Shown piece by piece: positions 1 to 8,784 of a stretch of DNA of 64,000 nt. Location: the NCBI GenBank assembly GCA_002840245.1, contig PHAA01000005.1:1-64000 (forward strand), given 5' to 3'. The translations under genes and the position numbers were made by a program. The stretch comes from Firmicutes bacterium HGW-Firmicutes-15 (GTDB lineage: Bacteria; Bacillota; Syntrophomonadia; Syntrophomonadales; Syntrophomonadaceae). The notes beneath the pieces are model-generated. The model was not told the DNA's origin and did no database searches. It saw only the letters and a list, made by a program, of their open reading frames with translations. Position 1 is the first letter of the stretch. Each line of letters begins with the position of its first letter.

Positions 1-43
1 AGATAAACTCGCCTTTTGGGTTTTAATAAATATAAAATAGAAT

Positions 44-957
44 CTAGTTTTGGGCTTGTAAATACGTGTATAGCGAACCGGAAGCGGTACCGGTATCCAC
101 ATAATAAAGCCTTGCATATCTGGGGGTGATAGCGGCAGTAAAGAAAGCCCAGTTTCCACTTACAAATGTTCCTGAACTGTCAAATACATAATCGGAACTT
201 GTGGCCGCACCACCGCTCAAGGCACAAGTCTGCAACTGGACTGATACCATCTCACCGCTGTTACCACTATATTTTACAGCCAGGGTCCAGGAAGTATAGG
301 CAAGTATATCGTAGGAACCTTCGGAGAATGCTCCAGATTCACTAGGATTCATAGAAGTTAGAAGTGGTCCGGAATCAACAATGGAATGATCAAGTACAAG
401 GGTTCCACTAACAGCAACAGTGCCACTAACGGCAACAGCGCCACTGACAGCGACACTTCCGCTAACAGCAACAGCGCCACTAACAGCAACACTTCCGCTG
501 ACAGCAACAGCACCACTAACAGCAACGCTGCCGCTAATCTCAACCGGGCCGCTAACAGCAACAGCGCCACTGACAGCGACACTTCCGCAGCAACAGCGCC
601 ACTAACAGCAACACTTCCGCTGACAGCAACAGCGCCACTAACAGCAACACTTCCGCTGACAGCAACAGCACCACTAACAGCAACGCTGCCGCTAATCTCA
701 ACCGGGCCGCTAACGGCAACAGCGCCACTGACAGCGACACTTCCGCTGACAGCAACAGCACCACTAACAGCAACACTGCCGCTAATCTCAACCGGGCCGC
801 TAACAGCAACGCTTCCACTGGTGCCGACAATTCCGGTAACGTTCAGTATACCACTGCTAGTAGTCAAAAGTGGTTGAATAGCTCCGGTGCTGTCTCCACC
901 ATAAATCCTAACTCGCAGTGAATCAGCATAATCTTGGAAAGTTTTATAGTTCGGCAT
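44..957 (-). pseudogene. Repeat protein with DUF6385-like C-terminus, split by a 4-nt deletion
   Basis: Read on the minus strand, the ATG at 955-957 follows a strong AAGGAGTGAG ribosome site and opens a protein beginning MPNYKTFQDYADSLRVRIYG. Many six-residue repeats of the SGxVAV type follow. Between 588 and 589 one 18-nt repeat lacks 4 nt (TGAC, plus strand). The frame changes there, and the shifted frame runs on as low-complexity sequence to a stop at 358. Past the lesion the original frame is intact (DHSIVDSGPLL then MNPSESGAFSEG) and ends at a stop at 44-46. Restoring 4 nt gives one protein of about 305 residues. The last ~100 residues resemble what I remember as DUF6385, a family of unknown function. 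It could be a true pseudogene, a phase-variable gene or an assembly error. Confidence 0.75.
404..826. repeat. 18-nt tandem coding repeats
   Basis: Tandem variants of an 18-nt unit (plus strand AGCAACAGCGCCACTAAC and AGCAACACTTCCGCTGAC, with a third type containing ATCTCAACCGGGCC) fill this span. They encode alternating SGAVAV, SGSVAV and SGPVEI hexapeptides on the minus strand. The units abut with no spacers, so this is not a CRISPR array. One unit near 581-589 has lost 4 nt. Confidence 0.85.
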
Positions 958-1207
958 TTTTTCTCACTCCTTTTTACCGTATTAAGAGTCAACTTCATAG
1001 GTGAACTCCTTATGTAATTTATGAAACACAGATTCTAACGGTGCCTATATATACAAAAAATGGGATGAATATTTCTAACAGGAAATAAATGGTGTGCATG
1101 GTCTGCTTATGCCACTGCAATCAAACTATCTCTAAACATATGTATTTCAAGCACCAAATAGGGATTTTATACATATCGTAAAGTATCATTTGTATTTAGG
1201 GAGCGGC

Positions 1208-3178
1208 ATGCTTTTGCAAGTTACACTCAGTATCTGTTTGATAATAAAAAATGAAGGAAAATATCTATCCCGATGCCTTTACAGTATTAAAGATATCGCC
1301 AGCGAAATCATTGTCGTAGACACTGGTTCGACTGATAATTCCATGTTGATTGCATGCGAATACACTGACCAGATTTATTCTTATAAGTGGAAAGATGACT
1401 TCAGTTCCGCTCGAAATTTTTGCTTAGATAAAGCTGAGGGGGATTGGATTCTTGTTCTCGATGGAGATGAAGAAGTGGACCGGAAATGCCTGGATTTATT
1501 AAAGGAAATAATCCAGGTTCAAGACATTGACGTCTATTTCGTAACGATAAACAATAATCCTGATAATACGCAGGAAATAATGGCAATATCTGATTTGAAG
1601 CCGCGCTTGTTTAGAAACAATAAGCAATACAGATATAAGGGTATTATATATGAACAGATCATGGATAGTATCTTGGGCTCAAATGCCAGGATTGAAATAG
1701 CACGGGATATCCGCATAATGCATTATGGCTATGTTAAAGAAGATAGCGGAAACCGACATAGATTGATGCGCAACACAGATTTAATTAGCAAAGCCTGGTG
1801 CAGGGAAGAAGCGGTAAAGCATTTTTACTTAGGACGGGAATATTATCTTCATCACAAATTTGCAGATGCCCTGGTTCATTTTCTAGTTGTTTATGACCAA
1901 GCTGATCTTCAAGCGGATTATTTCCCCGAGCTGTTACGTTCCATTTCGGTCAGTCTGTATATGCTGGATAGAAACGCAGATGCTCTTACCTTCATAGACA
2001 ATGCGATTACATTCTTTGCTGATATGGGAGACCTTTATTATATAAAAGCGGTTATTTATAAAAATAGCTATGAATATGCTAAGGCTTACGAAGCTTATAA
2101 AATATGTCTGACACTTCCTGACCAATCACTTAATTACTATAGTGTCTATTGTCTGCATCAAGATAAAATATATTTTTATCTGGGCGGTCTGGCAGAATAC
2201 TTTATGGATAAAGACCAGGCCTTACACTTTTTCTTGGAATCTCTCAAACAGAATCCCTATATGCTTGATTCTCTTAGGCGAATAATTGCAATACTTAATC
2301 CCCGGGTCAATCCGGAATATACTACCCTGTCCTTAAACCGGGTTTTTGATTTGAGTGATCAGGCTCTGCAGATAGATATGGCCTTAATGTTCTATGAAGA
2401 AGGTGCGTATCAGCTTGCTCTTAATAATATAAACAAATTGGAAAATAGCGCGCCAATATCAGAGTACATTAGGGCCATCAAGGGTGCATGTTTACTGCGT
2501 AACAAGCAATATACAGAAGCAGAAGAAGAATTACAAAATATCAGCAGCAATAAAAACTTGTATATAAGTGCTCGTAAATATCTGCTTGTATACTACTGGT
2601 TGGTGCAGGATTGCCGTAAAGCTGCAGGATGTCTAAAAAGGATAAAAAATGCCGGGGCTGAGCCTGCCATAAACTATGTCTTAAACCTGTTGATCAGTGG
2701 ATATAGCGGTAAAACAAATACCGGTCAAGATCAGGCATATAATTTGGCGAAGCAAATTATGGAAATGGTAGTTGAATTCGATGACATTGACCGGGTAGAT
2801 GAAGCATTTCAGAATCTTGCTCCAATATTAGGAGAGCGGCCATCCCGTTTACTAGCGGAAATATTCTATAAATATGAAAAATATGAATTGGCTGAAAAAG
2901 AATTCAATTACCTGCTGGAAAAAGACAATACGGATGCCCAGGCATTTTATTATCTGGGTAAAACATTTTGGGTTCGGGGAGATTTACATGGCGCAGAAAA
3001 TTATTTATGCCAAGCGATAAATAAGGGCTTGGAAACTCCTAAAATAAGATGGGAAGTTGCCCGGCTGTACCAGGAACTGGCAATTGAATCTTTAAGAGAA
3101 GGACTTAAAGATTGTCCAGATAGTGAAGAAATGCAAAAGCTCCTTCAGGAGCTTAAGGATAAAATGCTAGAGGTATAA
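1208..3178 (+). CDS. Family 2 glycosyltransferase fused to TPR repeats
   Basis: The N-terminal ~230 residues are a GT-A fold glycosyltransferase: LSICLIIKNEGKYLSRCL, a VVDTGSTD nucleotide-sugar motif, and a DGDEE acidic motif for metal binding. The remaining ~430 residues are helical tetratricopeptide-type repeats (for example residues around 560-620 with YYLGKTFWVRGDLHGAENYL). Such SunS-like GT2-TPR proteins transfer sugars to peptides, proteins or surface polymers; the acceptor here is unknown. The start is placed at the ATG at 1208, which has AGGGAG six bases upstream. An in-frame ATG at 1190 has no such site. The gene stands alone, with no glycan cluster nearby. A role in modifying the adjacent repeat protein is possible but unsupported. 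Confidence 0.85.
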   Translation: MLLQVTLSICLIIKNEGKYLSRCLYSIKDIASEIIVVDTGSTDNSMLIACEYTDQIYSYKWKDDFSSARNFCLDKAEGDWILVLDGDEEVDRKCLDLLKEIIQVQDIDVYFVTINNNPDNTQEIMAISDLKPRLFRNNKQYRYKGIIYEQIMDSILGSNARIEIARDIRIMHYGYVKEDSGNRHRLMRNTDLISKAWCREEAVKHFYLGREYYLHHKFADALVHFLVVYDQADLQADYFPELLRSISVSLYMLDRNADALTFIDNAITFFADMGDLYYIKAVIYKNSYEYAKAYEAYKICLTLPDQSLNYYSVYCLHQDKIYFYLGGLAEYFMDKDQALHFFLESLKQNPYMLDSLRRIIAILNPRVNPEYTTLSLNRVFDLSDQALQIDMALMFYEEGAYQLALNNINKLENSAPISEYIRAIKGACLLRNKQYTEAEEELQNISSNKNLYISARKYLLVYYWLVQDCRKAAGCLKRIKNAGAEPAINYVLNLLISGYSGKTNTGQDQAYNLAKQIMEMVVEFDDIDRVDEAFQNLAPILGERPSRLLAEIFYKYEKYELAEKEFNYLLEKDNTDAQAFYYLGKTFWVRGDLHGAENYLCQAINKGLETPKIRWEVARLYQELAIESLREGLKDCPDSEEMQKLLQELKDKMLEV

Positions 3179-3337
3179 GCTTATAATTCTTGACTAGCAT
3201 AACGGAATGAAACAAAGACTAGGTTGAGAAACCATCAAAATGTTATAATTTTTAAAAAGTATTGAATATAGAACTTTAATGGTGTGAGTCTGGGCCTCAA
3301 GATTTAGATTTTCCGAACGCCATGTAGGGGGGATTAT

Positions 3338-4480
3338 ATGTCAAAGGTAGCTTTGGTCATGTGTACAAGCTATGATTATTCCGAAGTTAAGAAGGCTGTT
3401 AAAAGAGGTCTTGACCTCATCGGTGGGCCGTTAGCTTTTGTTAAACCGGGAGAGAATATCCTGCTGAAGCCTAATCTGCTGACTGGTGATCCTCCGGAGA
3501 AGTGTGTCACCACTCATCCTGAAGTGTTTAAGGCAGTGGGCGAGATTCTTCTAGGAGCTGGAGCTAATCTTAGCTATGGCGATTCACCTGGTTTCGGCAG
3601 TCCTGAGTCGGCCGCCAGAAAGGCTGGTATAGCTCAGGCTGCTGCGGACTTACATATAGAGTTGGCTGATTTTCGCAATGGGGAAGAAGTCTTTTTCGAA
3701 GCTGGGGTTCAGAATAAAAAATTCGTAATCGCCAAGGGTGCACTAGCCAGTGATGGAATCGTGAGCTTGCCCAAGCTGAAAACTCATGCTTTGACCCGCA
3801 TGACCGGCAGCATAAAAAACCAGTTTGGATGTGTACCAGGGGTGCTAAAAGGCGAGTACCATGTGAAGCTGCCTGATCTGAATAACTTTGCCCAAATGCT
3901 GGTTGATTTGAACAGCTTTTTAAAGCCTCGCTTATTTGTAATGGACGGGATTATGGCCATGGAGGGTAACGGACCTAGAGGCGGCAAGCCTCGCCAGATG
4001 AATGTATTATTGTTTTCTAGTGATCCGGTGGCTTTGGATGCCACGGTATGCAGGATGGTCGGTTTAAAGGCCGAATCTATTCCCACCCTGGAATTGGGCA
4101 TGAAATCGGGGCTGGGTAGTTATTTGGAGAGCGATATTGAACTTCTGGGTGATGATTTAAGCCAGTTTATTACATTTGATTTTGATGTCAAAAAAGAGTC
4201 TTCACCTTCTACTCGCAAAATCCCCAGCCTGCTCACTAATTTATTAGTACCTAAGCCTTTCATTAATAAGGAAGGTTGCGTGATGTGCGGAGTATGTGTC
4301 AATATGTGCCCGGTCATGCCCAAAGTTCTTGACTGGGATAAAGGCGATAAGACCAAGCCGCCGGTCTATGACTATAATCGCTGCATTAGGTGCTACTGTT
4401 GTCAGGAGTTGTGTCCGGAAAGCACCATTGTTGTGAAGGTTCCTCTTATGAGAAGGGGACTGGATAGGATAAAACGATGA
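3338..4480 (+). CDS. DUF362 protein with C-terminal 2[4Fe-4S] ferredoxin domain
   Basis: About 380 residues. The first ~290 match DUF362, marked by LLKPNLL near residue 45, the GDSPG loop near 85 and KLKTHALTRMTGSIKN near 150. The C-terminus carries two ferredoxin motifs (CVMCGVCVNMCP and CIRCYCCQELCP) expected to hold two [4Fe-4S] clusters. The family is common in anaerobes, and its biochemical role is not established; an electron-transfer or redox-cofactor job is inferred from the clusters. It is preceded by an AGGGGGG site just before the ATG and has no operon partner in the same direction within 100 bases, apart from the separately initiated gene downstream. Confidence 0.85.
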   Translation: MSKVALVMCTSYDYSEVKKAVKRGLDLIGGPLAFVKPGENILLKPNLLTGDPPEKCVTTHPEVFKAVGEILLGAGANLSYGDSPGFGSPESAARKAGIAQAAADLHIELADFRNGEEVFFEAGVQNKKFVIAKGALASDGIVSLPKLKTHALTRMTGSIKNQFGCVPGVLKGEYHVKLPDLNNFAQMLVDLNSFLKPRLFVMDGIMAMEGNGPRGGKPRQMNVLLFSSDPVALDATVCRMVGLKAESIPTLELGMKSGLGSYLESDIELLGDDLSQFITFDFDVKKESSPSTRKIPSLLTNLLVPKPFINKEGCVMCGVCVNMCPVMPKVLDWDKGDKTKPPVYDYNRCIRCYCCQELCPESTIVVKVPLMRRGLDRIKR

Positions 4481-4591
4481 GGGTTTGTACCCCGTAACAC
4501 ACCAGCTAGTCCCCTGCTAAAAAGAGAATTAAATTATGTGGCATAGTTAACCCTCCTTTTTAAATATAATGCTGAAAGGGAGGGATTTTAG

Positions 4592-5509
4592 TTGATTATT
4601 AACATTCATAAACATAGGTTCGCATTTGCCTTGTTGTCGATAGTGTTCTTTCTTGTCTCTGGATTGCTTATATATAAATATAATACTGGTAAAACCGGGA
4701 ATACCCCGCAGTCGGATAATGTGACATTGGTTGGAGCTTTTTTGAATTGGGATGAAGTGAAGGGCGATTTTCCTAAGAATGCTGAAGCTACTGTCATTGA
4801 CGTTGATTCCCAGCTATCTTTCCGGGTTCAGAGGAGGGGCGGCTATAATCATGTGGATGTACAGCCATTGACGTCAGCTGATAGTGCCACTATGAAGAAA
4901 ATATATAATGGCAACTGGACCTGGAAAAGGAAGGCGGTCGTGATTAAACTGGATAACGGACAAATGATTGCTGCTTCTATGAACGGAATGCCCCATGGTC
5001 AGGGTGCCATAAGCGGTAATGATTTTAACGGCCATTTCTGTATTCATTTCAAGAATAGTAAAACCCACGGCAGTAAAAAAGTAGACATGGCTCATCAGTT
5101 AATGATATGGAAAGCTGCCAACGTACTAGATCAACAATTAGCTTTGTTAAATCCGCAAGAAATAGTTGGGGTTTTTATTACCGCAATTGACCAAAAAGAT
5201 ATGAAAATAGCAGCAAAATTAATTGATTCCACAGATAACATTGAACCCTTGTTAAGAAGCCTGGAAACAATAGATAATATTAAGGCTGACAAAATTAATA
5301 AGGTCGAAGGCAATAGATTTAGGGTGGATTTACGATTAGTCTTCAATAATTCTAAGAATGAGATCCGAAAAAACATAGTCATTAATACGATAGAAAAGGA
5401 AGAATATTGGAAAATTGAAGCACAATCATTAACTGATTTGCTAGATCAAAATGTCCTAACTGAATTACAGCCGACCAGTGTTGTGACAATGGAAGAAGAT
5501 TGGGACTAA
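4592..5509 (+). CDS. Membrane-anchored exported protein of unknown function
   Basis: 305 residues with an N-terminal membrane anchor (about residues 10-30, FALLSIVFFLVSGLLIYK) and an extracytoplasmic remainder. A central block with NGMPHGQGAI, NDFNGHFCIHF and SKTHGS recalls a conserved domain of exported Firmicutes proteins that I cannot name. The C-terminal ~120 residues look like an NTF2-like or DUF4878-type fold (alternating charged helix and strands), but this is only an impression. The start is a TTG preceded by GGGAGGG. It faces the convergent lipoprotein gene at 6702-5539, ending 30 bases from its stop. Confidence 0.7.
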   Translation: MIINIHKHRFAFALLSIVFFLVSGLLIYKYNTGKTGNTPQSDNVTLVGAFLNWDEVKGDFPKNAEATVIDVDSQLSFRVQRRGGYNHVDVQPLTSADSATMKKIYNGNWTWKRKAVVIKLDNGQMIAASMNGMPHGQGAISGNDFNGHFCIHFKNSKTHGSKKVDMAHQLMIWKAANVLDQQLALLNPQEIVGVFITAIDQKDMKIAAKLIDSTDNIEPLLRSLETIDNIKADKINKVEGNRFRVDLRLVFNNSKNEIRKNIVINTIEKEEYWKIEAQSLTDLLDQNVLTELQPTSVVTMEEDWD

Positions 5510-5538
5510 CCTGGTCCTTGGCCAGAAGAACGATCAGA

Positions 5539-6702
5539 TCACTGACTGGAAGACTGCTGCCCTTGACCGGAAGGCTTACTGCTAAGCTTTTCCTCTAAGC
5601 TTTTAAGATTAGTCATTGCGATTTCGCCCTTGATCATGACTAGTTCCATTTGTTTGCTTGTAATGGCCTGTTGCAGATCTAATACTGCAAATTCAGTGCG
5701 ATTTAATATTTTGGGATCAGATTCTTTAGCCTGAGCACTTAAATAAACCCAACGCTCCTTAATCTTTGGAGCATGTTCCTCAGCTGCTGTCCAGTTCTTG
5801 CGGCTGGCTTCGAAAATAGCAGCCATAATTTCATATTTTAACTGATAAAATTCTGCAGGCACTGACGAAGTAAATAGCTGAGTTAAATCAGCATAATTCT
5901 TATAAAGCATAAGAGTTGAAGCAAGACTATCCTCTAGCTTTTGTTTACTTATATCCTGGGTAAGCTGGTCCAGAGACTTGGAGAATTGGTTGCGTGAATC
6001 GATACTCATACCTGCTGCAACGGCTTCTGGCATCAGATTATTCCAGCTAGTATGAAGAGTTTTCAGGCTGCTAAATTCTTTTTGCCAATCTGTAGATTGA
6101 TTTTGGGATTGTCCAATCTGCGACTGCCCGCCTTGAGTTTGAGTACCTTGAGATTGTGCACCCTGCGACTGCCCGCCTTGGGTTTGGGTACCTTGAGATT
6201 GTCCATTCTGTGACTGCCCACCTTGGGTTTGGGTACCTTGAGACTGTGCACCCTGCGACTGCCCACCTTGGGTTTGGGTACCTTGAGACTGTGCACCCTG
6301 CGACTGCCCGCCTTGGGTTTGGGTACCTTGAGATTGTCCACTCTGCGACTGCCCACTTTGAGCTTGGGTACCTTGAGACTGTGCACTCTGCGACTGTCCA
6401 CTTTGAGCTTGAGTACCTTGAGATTGTCCATTCTGCAATTGCCCACCCTGTGATTTCCCTTGAGGATTTAATTGAATATTTTGTTGCATTGTAGGCATTT
6501 TTTGAATTTTGAATTTTTTATCAAGTGCTGCTATTAACATATCCAATTCGCCGGCCATACTTTTTAATTCAGCTGGTGCTTCAGGCTTTTGCCCCACGGC
6601 GGTTGATGGTTTTTTTTCGGCAGAACTTTTAGAGGAGCATCCTATAAGAGATACCATAGAAACTATTATAATGAAGACGAGAATATTTCGCGATTTTATC
6701 AT
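5539..6702 (-). CDS. Lipoprotein with Gln/Gly/Ser-rich tandem repeats
   Basis: 387 residues. The N-terminus is a lipoprotein signal with lipobox LIGC (Cys22), so the protein should be lipid-anchored on the outside of the membrane. Residues ~85-195 hold seven near-identical 15-residue repeats of the pattern QSQGTQTQGGQSQGA. The C-terminal ~180 residues are predicted helical (LKTLHTSWNNLMPEAVAAG and EEHAPKIKERWVYLSAQAKE) and resemble a helical-bundle sensor or binding domain, with no family I can name. The repeat region is likely a flexible spacer lifting the helical domain through the wall. The gene is convergent with the preceding exported protein. Confidence 0.8.
   Translation of the reverse strand: MIKSRNILVFIIIVSMVSLIGCSSKSSAEKKPSTAVGQKPEAPAELKSMAGELDMLIAALDKKFKIQKMPTMQQNIQLNPQGKSQGGQLQNGQSQGTQAQSGQSQSAQSQGTQAQSGQSQSGQSQGTQTQGGQSQGAQSQGTQTQGGQSQGAQSQGTQTQGGQSQNGQSQGTQTQGGQSQGAQSQGTQTQGGQSQIGQSQNQSTDWQKEFSSLKTLHTSWNNLMPEAVAAGMSIDSRNQFSKSLDQLTQDISKQKLEDSLASTLMLYKNYADLTQLFTSSVPAEFYQLKYEIMAAIFEASRKNWTAAEEHAPKIKERWVYLSAQAKESDPKILNRTEFAVLDLQQAITSKQMELVMIKGEIAMTNLKSLEEKLSSKPSGQGQQSSSQ
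6131..6445. repeat. Seven 45-nt tandem repeats inside the lipoprotein gene
   Basis: Units of 45 nt follow one another with a few substitutions, each encoding about QSQGTQTQGGQSQGA on the minus strand. The last units vary to QSQGTQAQSGQSQSG. Because 45 is a multiple of three, copy-number change would keep the frame and only alter the spacer length. Confidence 0.85.
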
Positions 6703-6811
6703 GGCATATCACCTCAAGTTTCAATACTTTCATTATTCATTTTGTCCAGAACGGCAGCTAATAATACTAAAATGTTAAGTGCGTAGTTGATGCTGTTCAG
6801 AGGATACTATA

Positions 6812-6888
6812 GATGTCATGGGGACGGTCCTTTTGACACGCTCCCTAATCTAATTGAGGCGTGTCAAAAGGACCGTCCCCATGACATC
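6812..6888. repeat. Perfect 30-bp inverted repeat (REP-like hairpin)
   Basis: Arms 6812-6841 and 6859-6888 are perfect reverse complements around a 17-nt loop. Each arm contains the core GGGGACGGTCCTTTTGACAC. Similar GGGACGGT hairpins are dispersed in many Clostridia genomes and behave like REP elements. It lies between the lipoprotein start and the sigma-factor gene. No poly-T tract follows directly, so a terminator role is secondary. Confidence 0.8.
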
Positions 6889-6948
6889 CCCAAAAATTAG
6901 CAGGGTTTTTTAATTATCTTGCGTTAATATAAATGGACGGGAAAGGAG

Positions 6949-7512
6949 GTGGTTAAGGTTTGGAATGATGATGAATGGATTCAGCGTTTTCAGGTCGGCG
7001 ATATTCAAGCATTTGAAGCAATTATTGATCATTATAAGGCCTACGTATTTGCTATAGTACTTCGTTTCGTAAAAGAACCTGAGGATGTCCAGGATATTGC
7101 TCAAGATGTATTTCTTCAACTTTACCGCTCCTTGTCCGATTACCAAACCGACCACCTAAAGGCCTGGATTGGCAAAATATCAGCTAATAAGGCTATTGAT
7201 TGGAAGCGAAGACAGGCAAAATACGAATTGGAGGACGGGGAAACCGACCTGGCAAATCTAGCCGATAAACGATTGGCAAGTCCTGACCAAGTGCTTATTC
7301 AGCAAGAACGGGAATTTAACATTAGAGCTTTATATAGCACTTTACCGTCCCACTACAGCTCAATCGTTGTTAAATACCATTTCGAGGAGAAGTCATACCA
7401 GCAGATAGCGAGGGAGGAAGGAATTAGTGTAAAAACTGTAGAATCACGCCTTTATCGTGCCAGGAAGCTAATGAGAGATCGATGGAAGGAGGGAAAGAAT
7501 GAAGCATTTTGA
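6949..7512 (+). CDS. ECF-type RNA polymerase sigma factor
   Basis: 187 residues with the two sigma-70 domains of ECF factors. Region 2 is around residues 15-85 (AFEAIIDHYKAYVFAIV, DVQDIAQDVFLQLYR, KAWIGKISANKAID). Region 4 is around 125-180 (YSTLPSHYSSIVVKYHFEEKSYQQIAREEGISVKTVESRLYRARKLM) with a helix-turn-helix. The start is GTG at 6949, the only start codon after the upstream in-frame stop, although GGAGG lies unusually close to it. It overlaps the anti-sigma gene by 14 bases, as is typical for a coupled pair. Confidence 0.9.
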   Translation: MVKVWNDDEWIQRFQVGDIQAFEAIIDHYKAYVFAIVLRFVKEPEDVQDIAQDVFLQLYRSLSDYQTDHLKAWIGKISANKAIDWKRRQAKYELEDGETDLANLADKRLASPDQVLIQQEREFNIRALYSTLPSHYSSIVVKYHFEEKSYQQIAREEGISVKTVESRLYRARKLMRDRWKEGKNEAF

Positions 7513-8005
7513 CGTGCAGGAGTGGTTGCTTTTCAACCAGGGTGAAGCAGGTGAAGAAAAAGAGCACCTGATGGAAGAACACCTTGTCATTTGTGAGGAT
7601 TGTATGCAAATCTTTTTAGATGGAATAGATGAAATAGAAATCAATCGTGCCAATGCTATCATTACACCTGACTTCACTACCCGAACTATAGAGCTTGTTA
7701 AAGAACAGAGTGAAAGGCTTAATTATTTAAAGCAACCCAGTCTCCAATCCTACCAACATAAGGATCGTTGGAGAAGAAGACTGTTTTCATATTATGTAGC
7801 AGCGGCTGCGGTTACCTTAATGTTGATGAGTGGAGGCGTATTCCAATCAGCTATTCATCAAGTACCGAATATATCTATACCATATTCCCTGGAAGTGCCT
7901 GATAAAAAACACAATTTAATTTTCACCTGGCCTACCCAACTCAGAGAAAAAACCACGGGTTGGATAGGGTCCATAGAACTGAAAAATAGTAAGGAGGTTA
8001 AATAA
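7499..8005 (+). CDS. Anti-sigma factor, single-pass membrane protein
   Basis: 168 residues. The N-terminus carries an H-x3-C-x2-C zinc-finger remnant (EEHLVICEDCMQIF, residues ~27-40) typical of ZAS-type anti-sigma factors, and one membrane segment lies near residues 97-115 (YYVAAAAVTLMLMSGGVF). The extracytoplasmic tail is short. It should bind and hold the sigma factor encoded immediately upstream. The signal that releases sigma is unknown, and the downstream membrane genes may be part of the sensing or the target. Confidence 0.8.
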   Translation: MKHFDVQEWLLFNQGEAGEEKEHLMEEHLVICEDCMQIFLDGIDEIEINRANAIITPDFTTRTIELVKEQSERLNYLKQPSLQSYQHKDRWRRRLFSYYVAAAAVTLMLMSGGVFQSAIHQVPNISIPYSLEVPDKKHNLIFTWPTQLREKTTGWIGSIELKNSKEVK

Positions 8006-8784
8006 TGAGGAAAAAGAGTAAGTTCTTAGTATTTGTCCTATCTCCTATTCCAGGGCTCAGTCATCTTTATCTAGGTTGGAGTCAAAGGGCACTGACATTT
8101 TTCATAATATTTCTGGGCCTTTGCGCTGGTGGAATAATTTTAGGCAATATGGGTTTTGTAATGGGGGAGATGGTAGCGGCAATAACATTTTTTGCGCTAG
8201 CCTTGATCTGGTTTATGGCTCTTTCAGAAGCGCTTAGTTTGGTAGGGCAAGAAGGACCGTCTGGTGCTGACGAAAACGAATTTACAGAGGATAGTATAGG
8301 CAAGCAGGGAATATTCTCTTTCAGCAGTCGTAAAATGATTGCGATCGCTTTCTCAGTGATACCTGGAGCCGGTCATATGTACCTGGGTCTGCTGAAGCAG
8401 GGAGCCCAGCTGATGGCTAGCTTTTTCTTAATCATGTTGGTAAGCAACTGGCTGCAATTAGACCTATTGGCATTCATTGTTCCGGTAATATGGTTCTACA
8501 GTATGTTCGACGTTTATCATTTGCTGGAGGAAGATGACTTAAGATTAGATGGTTCTATCATTTTTGACTGGTTTTCTAACCATCCTGGTTGGGTCGGATG
8601 GGGCCTAATTATACTTGGAATTCTGACCATCATGCAGCGCATCGTTAGCCCGTTGCTTGTAACGCTATTAACTCCAGTTTTACGAAATTATATTGAAACC
8701 AGCTTCGTAGCACTGATATTAATTTTCGGTGGAATAAAACTCCTGCTGGGAAGTAAAAGCAAAGAAAAAGGGGAGGAATTGTAA
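8005..8784 (+). CDS. Polytopic membrane protein with two TM2-like repeats
   Basis: 259 residues with about six to seven membrane segments. Two related stretches, SPIPGLSHLYLGWSQRAL (~13-30) and VIPGAGHMYLGLLKQGAQ (~117-134), show the P-G-x-x-H-x-Y-L-G pattern of TM2-type membrane proteins, suggesting internal duplication. The start overlaps the anti-sigma stop (TAATG), and its own stop overlaps the next gene, so it is translationally coupled in the sigma operon. The function is unknown; a role in envelope-stress sensing is inferred only from context. Confidence 0.75.
   Translation: MRKKSKFLVFVLSPIPGLSHLYLGWSQRALTFFIIFLGLCAGGIILGNMGFVMGEMVAAITFFALALIWFMALSEALSLVGQEGPSGADENEFTEDSIGKQGIFSFSSRKMIAIAFSVIPGAGHMYLGLLKQGAQLMASFFLIMLVSNWLQLDLLAFIVPVIWFYSMFDVYHLLEEDDLRLDGSIIFDWFSNHPGWVGWGLIILGILTIMQRIVSPLLVTLLTPVLRNYIETSFVALILIFGGIKLLLGSKSKEKGEEL

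Noticed and set aside
404-826. Dense short repeats that might be a CRISPR array
   Set aside because: The 18-nt units abut without spacers and are in frame with a protein; no cas genes are present.
386-877. Long plus-strand frame rich in Asn, Thr and Ala
   Set aside because: It is the reverse-strand shadow of the 18-nt repeats and has no ribosome site.
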